From NCBI GenBank assembly GCA_963989385.1, contig OZ022503.1, forward strand, positions 89,439,138-89,503,137: a DNA stretch of 64,000 nt, in the 5' to 3' direction. The notes under the pieces are model-generated. The model did not search any database. It saw only the letters and a program-made list of their open reading frames with translations, and had not been told where the DNA came from. A program made the translations under genes and the position numbers. The stretch comes from Ctena decussata (Eukaryota; Mollusca; Bivalvia; Lucinida; Lucinidae). This document shows positions 50,578 through 61,707 of the stretch, piece by piece (within the stretch, counting starts at the first letter, position 1; every line of letters begins with the position of its first letter).

Positions 50578-52962
50578 TTTTTGTAAACAAAAGTTTGTGC
50601 GACTTTAGCTCCCAAACGGAATAAAAGCTAAAGCTGAAATAGCCTTCATTCTATTTCACTTATTTGTGTCTACACATGTATATGTTTTGCAGAGACTCAA
50701 AGCCCTTGAGAATGGAGAAAATGAGGTGTCAATTTTGCATTGGATCCTATGGGAAAATGCATTAAACGCCTACTGCTCCGACGTTCAGCGACCGATAACA
50801 TCCATCTTTACACTGTAAACGGTAATTACATAGGTACATGCCTGGGGCAAATAACAGCGCAAATAATTGTCCATGTGCAGAGTAATAAAGGAGCAAACTT
50901 TTATGTATGGGCTGCAGTGGAAGTTATTCTTAAAAGGTGACTTTCACGAATCGTTCTGAAACTGTGCTAAAATTACAGATAATTCCCATATATTTCTTGG
51001 GAAAAAATCCCAGAAATTCTCCTTTCTCCGTTGTCGAGATATTCGAGGGCAAAGTCGTGCAGTTTACGATTTCCAGGGGCTATAACTCGAAAACTAAAGA
51101 ACGAGAATTTTTGGCACATATGGTCAATTGAATGTTTATCCCAACCCTCTCATTTGGCACTAGTTTCAGCCCGAATTGTGCAAGTCACCTAAGGTCACGA
51201 ATCGTCCCGAACGTGTAGCCCAAATTGTGAAAATTTCAAACCGCTACTGCTTGCTTCTATGAGTAGGTAGCCATCTGAAACTTGGCATGTATGAAGGCCA
51301 TTAACATGTCTACATGCATGCACAATCTTATGTCAACTGATTGCATAACTTGCGAACTATAGGCCATCGAAATTTTTGTAAACAAAAGTTTGTGCGACTT
51401 TAGCTCCCAAAAGGAATAAAAGCTGAAGCTGAAATAGCCTTCATTCTATTTCACTTATTTGTGTCTGCACATGTATATGTTTTGCAGAGACTCAAAGCTC
51501 TTGAGAATGGAGAAAATGAGGTGTCAATTTTGCATTGGACCCTATGGGAAAATGCATTAAACGCCTACTGCTCCGACGTTCAGCGACCAATAACATCCAT
51601 CTTTACACTGTAAACGGTAATTACATAGGTACATGCCTGGGGCAAATAACAGCGCAAATAATTGTCCATGTGCAGAGTAATAAAGGAGCAAACTTTTATG
51701 TATGGGCTGCAGTGGAAGTTATTCTTAAAAGGTGACTTTCACGAATCGTTCTGAAACTGTGCTAAAATTACAGATAATTCCCATATATTTCTTGGGAAAA
51801 AATCCCAGAAATTCTCCTTTCTCCGTTGTCGAGATATTCGAGGGCAAAGTCGTGCAGTTTTCGACTTCCAGGGGCTATAACTCGAAAACTAAAGAACGAG
51901 AATTTTTGGCACCTATGGTCAATTGAATGTTTATCCCAACCCTTTCATTTGGCACTAGTTTCAGCCCGAATTGTGCAAGTCACCTAAAGTCACGAATCGT
52001 CCCGAACGTGTAGCCCAAATTGTGAAAATTTCAAACCGCTACTGCTTGCTTGTATGAGTAGGTAGCCATCTGAAACTTGGCATGTATAAAGGCCATTAAC
52101 ATGTCTACATGCATGCACAATCTTATGTCAACTGATTGCATAACTTGCGAACTATAGGCCATCGAAATTTTTGTAAACAAAAGTTTGTGCGACTTTAGCT
52201 CCCAAACGGAATAAAAGCTAAAGCTGAAATAGCCTTCATTCTATTTCACTTATTTGTGTCTACACATGTATATGTTTTGCAGAGACTCAAAGCTCTTGAG
52301 AATGGAGAAAATGAGGTGTTAATTTTGCATTGGACCCTATGGGAAAATGCATTAAACGCCTACTGCTCCGACGTTCAGCGACCGATAACATCCATCTTTA
52401 CACTGTAAACGGTAATTACATAGGTACATGCCTGGGGCAAATACCACCGCAAATAATTGTCCATGTGCAGAGTAATAAAGGAGCAAACTTTTATGTATGG
52501 GCTGCAGTGGAAGTTATTCTTAAAAGGTGACTTTCACGAATCGTTCTGAAACTGTGCTAAAATTACAGATAATTCCCATATATTTCTTGGGAAAAAATCC
52601 CAGAAATTCCCCTTTCTCCGTTGTCGAGATATTCGAGGGCAAAGTCGTGCAGTTTACGACTTCCAGGGGCTATAACTCGAAAACTAAAGAACGAGAATTT
52701 TTGGCACATATGGTCAATTGAATGTTTATCCCTACCCTCTCATTTGGCACTAGTTTCAGCCCGAATTGTGCAAGTCACCTAAGGTCACGAATCGTCCCGA
52801 ACGTGTAGCCCAAATTGTGAAAATTTCAAACCGCTACTGCTTGCTTGTATGAGTAGGTAGCCATCTGAAACTTGGCATGTATGAAGGCCATTAACATGTC
52901 TACATGCATGCACAATCTTATGTCAACTGATTGCATAACTTGCGAACTATAGGCCATCGAAA
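50578..52962 (+). repeat. A, B and a hybrid C unit without D (units 64-66)
   Basis: A (50578) is typical. B (51373) is a subtype with CCCAAAAGG, a private GCTGAAGC, CCAATAAC and ordinary CATGCATGC. The third unit (52168) starts as C, with GTGTTAATTT and ATACCACCGC, but lacks GACAGATA, AAGAAGGAG and CATGCTTGC. It ends with TGTATGAAGG, an A mark, and has private ATTCCCC and CCTACCC. No D unit follows, because the next unit is an A/B fusion. The hybrid probably records a second recombination that removed a D unit. Confidence 0.8.
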
Positions 52963-55347
52963 TTTTTGTAAACAAAAGTTTGTGCGACTTTAGCTCCCAA
53001 ACGGAATAAAAGCTAAAGCTGAAATAGCCTTCATTCTATTTCACTTATTTGTGTCTACACATGTATATGTTTTGCAGAGACTCAAAGCCCTTGAGAATGG
53101 AGAAAATGAGGTGTCAATTTTGCATTGGACCCTATGGGAAAATGCATTAAACGCCTACTGCTCCGACGTTCAGCGACCGATAACATCCATCTTTACACTG
53201 TAAACGGTAATTACATAGGTACATGCCTGGGGCAAATAACAGCGCAAATAATTGTCCATGTGCAGAGTAATAAAGGAGCAAACTTTTATGTATGGGCTGC
53301 AGTGGAAGTTATTCTTAAAAGGTGACTTTCACGAATCGTTCTGAAACTGTGCTAAAATTACAGATAATTCCCATATATTTCTTGGGAAAAAATCCCAGAA
53401 ATTCTCCTTTCTCCGTTGTCGAGATATTCGAGGGCAAAGTCGTGCAGTTTTCGACTTCCAGGGGCTATAACTCGAAAACTAAAGAACGAGAATTTTTGGC
53501 ACCTATGGTCAATTGAATGTTTATCCCAACCCTTTCATTTGGCACTAGTTTCAGCCCGAATTGTGCAAGTCACCTTAGGTCACGAATCGTCCCGAACGTG
53601 TAGCCCAAATTGTGAAAATTTCAAACCGCTACTGCTTGCTTGTATGAGTAGGTAGCCATCTGAAACTTGGCATGTATAAAGGCCATTAACATGTCTACAT
53701 CCATGCACAATCTTATGTCAACTGATTGCATAACTTGCGAACTATAGGCCATCGAAATTTTTGTAAACAAAAGTTTGTGCGACTTTAGCTCCCAAACGGA
53801 ATAAAAGCTAAAGCTGAAATAGCCTTCATTCTATTTCACTTATTTGTGTCTACACATGTATATGTTTTGCAGAGACTCAAAGCTCTTGAGAATGGAGAAA
53901 ATGAGGTGTTAATTTTGCATTGGACCCTATGGGAAAATGCATTAAACGCCTACTGCTCCGACGTTCAGCGACAGATAACATCCATCTTTACACTGTAAAC
54001 GGTAATTACATAGGTACATGCCTGGGGCAAATACCACCGCAAATAATTGTCCATGTGCAGAGTAATAAAGGAGCAAACTTTTATGTATGGGCTGCAGTGG
54101 AAGTTATTCTTAAAAGGTGACTTTCACGAATCGTTCTGAAACTGTGCTAAAATTACAGATAATTCCCATATATTTCTTGGGAAAAAATCCCAGAAATTCT
54201 CCTTTCTCCGTTGTCGAGATATTCGAGGGCAAAGTCGTGCAGTTTACGACTTCCAGGGGCTATAACTCGAAAACTAAAGAAGGAGAATTTTTGGCACATA
54301 TGGTCAATTGAATGTTTATCCCAACCCTCTCATTTGGCACTAGTTTCAGCCCGAATTGTGCAAGTCACCTAAGGTCACGAATCGTCCCGAACGTGTAGCC
54401 CAAATTGTGAAAATTTCAAACCGCTACTGCTTGCTTGTATGAGTAGGTAGCCATCTGAAACTTGGCATGTATAAAGGCCATTAACATGTCTACATGCATG
54501 CACAATCTTATGTCAACTGATTGCATAACTTGCGAACTATAGGCCATCGAAATTTTTGTAAACAAAAGTTTGTGCGACTTTAGCTCCCAAACGGAATAAA
54601 AGCTAAAGCTGAAATAGCCTTCATTCTATTTCACTTATTTGTGTCTACACATGTATATGTTTTGCAGAGACTCAAAGCTCTTGAGAATGGAGAAAATGAG
54701 GTGTCAATTTTGCATTGGACCCTATGGGAAAATGCATTAAACGCCTACTGCTCCGACGTTCAGCGACCGATAACATCCATCTTTACACTGTAAACGGTAA
54801 TTACATAGGTACATGCCTGGGGCAAATAACAGCGCAAATAATTGTCCATGTGCAGAGTAATAAAGGAGCAAACTTTTATGTATGGGCTGCAGTGGAAGTT
54901 ATTCTTAAAAGGTGACTCTCACGAATCGTTCAGAAAGTGTGCTAAAATTACAGATAATTCCCATATATTTCTTGGGAAAAAATCCCAGAAATTCTCCTTT
55001 CTCCGTTGTCGAGATATTCGAGGGCAAAGTCGTGCAGTTTACGACTTCCAGGGGCTATAACTCGAAAACTAAATTACGAGAATTTTTGGCACATATGGTC
55101 AATTGAATGTTTATCCCAACCCTCTCATTTGGCACTAGTTTCAGCCCGAATTGTGCAAGTCACCTAAGGTCACGAATCGTCCCGAACGTGTAGCCCAAAT
55201 TGTGAAAATTTCAAACCGCTACTGCTTGCTTGTATGAGTAGGTAGCCATCTGAAACTTGGCATGTATAAAGGCCATTAACATGTCTACATGCATGCACAA
55301 TCTTATGTCAACTGATTGCATAACTTGCGAACTATAGGCCATCGAAA
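52963..55347 (+). repeat. Three-unit HOR: A/B fusion, C, D (units 67-69)
   Basis: The fusion unit (52963) has AAAGCCC but GGACCC, so the A-to-B switch lies between unit positions 127 and 168 (53089-53130), further left than in unit 61. C (53758) has GACAGATA, ATACCACCGC and AAGAAGGAG but ordinary CAGCCCG, CCTAAGG and CATGCATGC in its right part. D (54553) has CAGAAAGTG, a subtype mark. Confidence 0.87.
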
Positions 55348-57732
55348 TTTTTGTAAACAAAAGTTTGTGCGACTTTAGCTCCCAAACGGAATAAAAGCTA
55401 AAGCTGAAATAGCCTTCATTCTATTTCACTTATTTGTGTCTACACATGTATATGTTTTGCAGAGACTCAAAGCCCTTGAGAATGGAGAAAATGAGGTGTC
55501 AATTTTGCATTGGACCCTATGGGAAAATGCATTAAACGCCTACTGCTCCGACGTTCAGCGACCGATAACATCCATCTTTACACTGTAAACGGTAATTACA
55601 TAGGTACATGCCTGGGGCAAATAACAGCGCAAATAATTGTCCATGTGCAGAGTAATAAAGGAGCAAACTTTTATGTATGGGCTGCAGTGGAAGTTATTCT
55701 TAAAAGGTGACTTTCACGAATCGTTCTGAAACTGTGCTAAAATTACAGATAATTCCCATATATTTCTTGGGAAAAAATCCCAGAAATTCTCCTTTCTCCG
55801 TTGTCGAGATATTCGAGGGCAAAGTCGTGCAGTTTTCGACTTCCAGGGGCTATAACTCGAAAACTAAAGAACGAGAATTTTTGGCACCTATGGTCAATTG
55901 AATGTTTATCCCAACCCTTTCATTTGGCACTAGTTTCAGCCCGAATTGTGCAAGTCACCTTAGGTCACGAATCGTCCCGAACGTGTAGCCCAAATTGTGA
56001 AAATTTCAAACCGCTACTGCTTGCTTGTATGAGTAGGTAGCCATCTGAAACTTGGCATGTATAAAGGCCATTAACATGTCTACATCCATGCACAATCTTA
56101 TGTCAACTGATTGCATAACTTGCGAACTATAGGCCATCGAAATTTTTGTAAACAAAAGTTTGTGCGACTTTAGCTCCCAAACGGAATAAAAGCTAAAGCT
56201 GAAATAGCCTTCATTCTATTTCACTTATTTGTGTCTACACATGTATATGTTTTGCAGAGACTCAAAGCTCTTGAGAATGGAGAAAATGAGGTGTTAATTT
56301 TGCATTGGACCCTATGGGAAAATGCATTAAACGCCTACTGCTCCGACGTTCAGCGACAGATAACATCCATCTTTACACTGTAAACGGTAATTACATAGGT
56401 ACATGCCTGGGGCAAATACCACCGCAAATAATTGTCCATGTGCAGAGTAATAAAGGAGCAAACTTTTATGTATGGGCTGCAGTGGAAGTTATTCTTAAAA
56501 GGTGACTTTCACGAATCGTTCTGAAACTGTGCTAAAATTACAGATAATTCCCATATATTTCTTGGGAAAAAATCCCAGAAATTCTCCTTTCTCCGTTGTC
56601 GAGATATTCGAGGGCAAAGTCGTGCAGTTTACGACTTCCAGGGGCTATAACTCGAAAACTAAAGAAGGAGAATTTTTGGCACATATGGTCAATTGAATGT
56701 TTATCCCAACCCTCTCATTTGGCACTAGTTTCAGCTCGAATTGTGCAAGTCACCTATAGTCACGAATCGTCCCGAACGTGTAGCCCAAATTGTGAAAATT
56801 TCAAACCGCTACTGCTTGCTTGTATGAGTAGGTAGCCATCTGAAACTTGGCATGTATAAAGGCCATCAACATGTCTACATGCTTGCACAATCTTATGTCA
56901 ACTGATTGCATAACTTGCGAACTATAGGCCATCGAAATTTTTGTAAACAAAAGTTTGTGCGACTTTAGCTCCCAAACGGAATAAAAGCTAAAGCTGAAAT
57001 AGCCTTCATTCTATTTCACTTATTTGTGTCTACACATGTATATGTTTTGCAGAGACTCAAAGCTCTTGAGAATGGAGAAAATGAGGTGTCAATTTTGCAT
57101 TGGACCCTATGGGAAAATGCATTAAACGCCTACTGCTCCGACGTTCAGCGACCGATAACATCCATCTTTACACTGTAAACGGTAATTACATAGGTACATG
57201 CCTGGGGCAAATAACAGCGCAAATAATTGTCCATGTGCAGAGTAATAAAGGAGCAAACTTTTATGTATGGGCTGCAGTGGAAGTTATTCTTAAAAGGTGA
57301 CTCTCACGAATCGTTCAGAAAGTGTGCTAAAATTACAGATAATTCCCATATATTTCTTGGGAAAAAATCCCAGAAATTCTCCTTTCTCCGTTGTCGAGAT
57401 ATTCGAGGGCAAAGTCGTGCAGTTTACGACTTCCAGGGGCTATAACTCGAAAACTAAATTACGAGAATTTTTGGCACATATGGTCAATTGAATGTTTATC
57501 CCAACCCTCTCATTTGGCACTAGTTTCAGCCCGAATTGTGCAAGTCACCTAAGGTCACGAATCGTCCCGAACGTGTAGCCCAAATTGTGAAAATTTCAAA
57601 CCGCTACTGCTTGCTTGTATGAGTAGGTAGCCATCTGAAACTTGGCATGTATAAAGGCCATTAACATGTCTACATGCATGCACAATCTTATGTCAACTGA
57701 TTGCATAACTTGCGAACTATAGGCCATCGAAA
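55348..57732 (+). repeat. Three-unit HOR: A/B fusion, C, D (units 70-72)
   Basis: The fusion unit (55348) has the same left switch interval as unit 67. C (56143) is the full type, with CAGCTCG, CCTATAG and CATGCTTGC. D (56938) carries the CAGAAAGTG subtype mark seen in unit 69. Together with 52963-55347 this forms two tandem copies of the three-unit HOR. Confidence 0.87.
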
Positions 57733-60700
57733 TTTTTGTAAACAAAAGTTTGTGCGACTTTAGCTCCCAAACGGAATAAAAGCTAAAGCTGAAATAGCCT
57801 TCATTCTATTTCACTTATTTGTGTCTACACATGTATATGTTTTGCAGAGACTCAAAGCCCTTGAGAATGGAGAAAATGAGGTGTCAATTTTGCATTGGAT
57901 CCTATGGGAAAATGCATTAAACGCCTACTGCTCCGACGTTCAGCGACCGATAACATCCATCTTTACACTGTAAACGGTAATTACATAGGTACATGCCTGG
58001 GGCAAATAACAGCGCAAATAATTGTCCATGTGCAGAGTAATAAAGGAGCAAACTTTTATGTATGGGCTGCAGTGGAAGTTATTCTTAAAAGGTGACTTTC
58101 ACGAATCGTTCTGAAACTGTGCTAAAATTACAGATAATTCCCATATATTTCTTGGGAAAAAATCCCAGAAATTCTCCTTTCTCCGTTGTCGAGATATTCG
58201 AGGGCAAAGTCGTGCAGTTTACGATTTCCAGGGGCTATAACTCGAAAACTAAAGAACGAGAATTTTTGGCACATATGGTCAATTGAATGTTTATCCCAAC
58301 CCTCTCATTTGGCACTAGTTTCAGCCCGAATTGTGCAAGTCACCTAAGGTCACGAATCGTCCCGAACGTGTAGCCCAAATTGTGAAAATTTCAAACCGCT
58401 ACTGCTTGCTTCTATGAGTAGGTAGCCATCTGAAACTTGGCATGTATGAAGGCCATTAACATGTCTACATGCATGCACAATCTTATGTCAACTGATTGCA
58501 TAACTTGCGAACTATAGGCCATCGAAATTTTTGTAAACAAAAGTTTGTGCGACTTTAGCTCCCAAAAGGAATAAAAGCTAAAGCTGAAATAGCCTTCATT
58601 CTATTTCACTTATTTGTGTCTGCACATGTATATGTTTTGCAGAGACTCAAAGCTCTTGAGAATGGAGAAAATGAGGTGTCAATTTTGCATTGGACCCTAT
58701 GGGAAAATGCATTAAACGCCTACTGCTCCGACGTTCAGCGACCGATAACATCCATCTTTACACTGTAAACGGTAATTACATAGGTACATGCCTGGGGCAA
58801 ATAACAGCGCAAATAATTGTCCATGTGCAGAGTAATAAAGGAGCAAACTTTTATGTATGGGCTGCAGTGGAAGTTATTCTTAAAAGGTGACTTTCACGAA
58901 TCGTTCTGAAACTGTGCTAAAATTACAGATAATTCCCATATATTTCTTGGGAAAAAATCCCAGAAATTCTCCTTTCTCCGTTGTCGAGATATTCGAGGGC
59001 AAAGTCGTGCAGTTTTCGACTTCCAGGGGCTATAACTCGAAAACTAAAGAACGAGAATTTTTGGCACCTATGGTCAATTGAATGTTTATCCCAACCCTTT
59101 CATTTGGCACTAGTTTCAGCCCGAATTGTGCAAGTCACCTAAGGTCACGAATCGTCCCGAACGTGTAGCCCAAATTGTGAAAATTTCAAACCGCTACTGC
59201 TTGCTTGTATGAGTAGGTAGCCATCTGAAACTTGGCATGTATAAAGGCCATTAACATGTCTACATGCATGCACAATCTTATGTCAACTGATTGCATAACT
59301 TGCGAACTATAGGCCATCGAAATTTTTGTAAACAAAAGTTTGTGCGACTTTAGCTCCCAAACGGAATAAAAGCTAAAGCTGAAATAGCCTTCATTCTATT
59401 TCACTTATTTGTGTCTACACATGTATATGTTTTGCAGAGACTCAAAGCTCTTGAGAATGGAGAAAATGAGGTGTTAATTTTGCATTGGACCCTATGGGAA
59501 AATGCATTAAACGCCTACTGCTCCGACGTTCAGCGACAGATAACATCCATCTTTACACTGTAAACGGTAATTACATAGGTACATGCCTGGGGCAAATACC
59601 ACCGCAAATAATTGTCCATGTGCAGAGTAATAAAGGAGCAAACTTTTATGTATGGGCTGCAGTGGAAGTTATTCTTAAAAGGTGACTTTCACGAATCGTT
59701 CTGAAACTGTGCTAAAATTACAGATAATTCCCATATATTTCTTGGGAAAAAATCCCAGAAATTCTCCTTTCTCCGTTGTCGAGATATTCGAGGGCAAAGT
59801 CGTGCAGTTTACGACTTCCAGGGGCTATAACTCGAAAACTAAAGAAGGAGAATTTTTGGCACATATGGTCAATTGAATGTTTATCCCAACCCTCTCATTT
59901 GGCACTAGTTTCAGCTCGAATTGTGCAAGTCACCTATAGTCACGAATCGTCCCGAACGTGTAGCCCAAATTGTGAAAATTTCAAACCGCTACTGCTTGCT
60001 TGTATGAGTAGGTAGCCATCTGAAACTTGGCATGTATAAAGGCCATTAACATGTCTACATGCTTGCACAATCTTATGTCAACTGATTGCATAACTTGCGA
60101 ACTATAGGCCATCGAAATTTTTGTAAACAAAAGTTTGTGCGACTTTAGCTCACAAACGGAATAAAAGCTAAAGCTGAAATAGCCTTCATTCTATTTCACT
60201 TATTTGTGTCTACACATGTATATGTTTTGCAGAGACTCAAAGCTCTTGAGAATGGAGAAAATGAGGTGTCAATTTTGCATTGGACCCTATGGGAAAATGC
60301 ATTAAACGCCTACTGCTCCGACGTTCAGCGACCGATAACATCCATCTTTACACTGTAAACGGTAATTACATAGGTACATGCCTGGGGCAAATAACAGCGC
60401 AAATAATTGTCCATGTGCAGAGTAATAAAGGAGCAAACTTTTATGTATGGGCTGCAGTGGAAGTTATTCTTAAAAGGTGACTCTCACGAATCGTTCAGAA
60501 ACTGTGCTAAAATTACAGATAATTCCCATATATTTCTTGGGAAAAAATCCCAGAAATTCTCCTTTCTCCGTTGTCGAGATATTCGAGGGCAAAGTCGTGC
60601 AGTTTACGACTTCCAGGGGCTATAACTCGAAAACTAAATTACGAGAATTTTTGGCACATATGGTCAATTGAATGTTTATCCCAACCCTCTCATTTGGCAC

Positions 60701-60912
60701 TAGTTTCAGCCCGAATTGTGCAAGTCACCTAAGGTCACGAATCGTCCCGAACGTGTAGCCCAAATTGTGAAAATTTCAAACCGCTACTGCTTGCTTGTAT
60801 GAGTAGGTAGCCATCTGAAACTTGGCATGTATAAAGGCCATTAACATGTCTACATGCATGCACAATCTTATGTCAACTGATTGCATAACTTGCGAACTAT
60901 AGGCCATCGAAA
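57733..60912 (+). repeat. ABCD four-unit HOR, copy 2 (units 73-76)
   Basis: A (57733) has the BamHI site and TGTATGAAGG. B (58528) is the CCCAAAAGG subtype with ordinary CCTAAGG and CATGCATGC. C (59323) is the full type. D (60118) has CGTTCAGAAAC and a private CTCACAAACGG. The offset from 45013-48192 is 12720 bp, 16 units. Confidence 0.9.
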
Positions 60913-61707
60913 TTTTTGTAAACAAAAGTTTGTGCGACTTTAGCTCCCAAACGGAATAAAAGCTAAAGCTGAAATAGCCTTCATTCTATTTCACTTATTT
61001 GTGTCTACACATGTATATGTTTTGCAGAGACTCAAAGCCCTTGAGAATGGAGAAAATGAGGTGTCAATTTTGCATTGGATCCTATGGGAAAATGCATTAA
61101 ACGCCTACTGCTCCGACGTTCAGCGACCGATAACATCCATCTTTACACTGTAAACGGTAATTACATAGGTACATGCCTGGGGCAAATAACAGCGCAAATA
61201 ATTGTCCATGTGCAGAGTAATAAAGGAGCAAACTTTTATGTATGGGCTGCAGTGGAAGTTATTCTTAAAAGGTGACTTTCACGAATCGTTCTGAAACTGT
61301 GCTAAAATTACAGATAATTCCCATATATTTCTTGGGAAAAAATCCCAGAAATTCTCCTTTCTCCGTTGTCGAGATATTCGAGGGCAAAGTCGTGCAGTTT
61401 ACGATTTCCAGGGGCTATAACTCGAAAACTAAAGAACGAGAATTTTTGGCACATATGGTCAATTAAATGTTTATCCCAACCCTCTCATTTGGCACTAGTT
61501 TCAGCCCGAATTGTGCAAGTCACCTAAGGTCACGAATCGTCCCGAACGTGTAGCCCAAATTGTGAAAATTTCAAACCGCTACTGCTTGCTTCTATGAGTA
61601 GGTAGCCTTCTGAAACTTGGCATGTATAAAGGCCATTAACATGTCTACATGCATGCACAATCTTATGTCAACTGATTGCATAACTTGCGAACTATAGGCC
61701 ATCGAAA
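60913..61707 (+). repeat. Type A unit (unit 77), right edge of the ABCD domain
   Basis: This unit carries AAAGCCC, GGATCC and ACGATTTCC but has ordinary TGTATAAAGG. It also has TCAATTAAATG and GTAGCCTTC. No B unit follows, so the ABCD order ends here. Confidence 0.85.
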
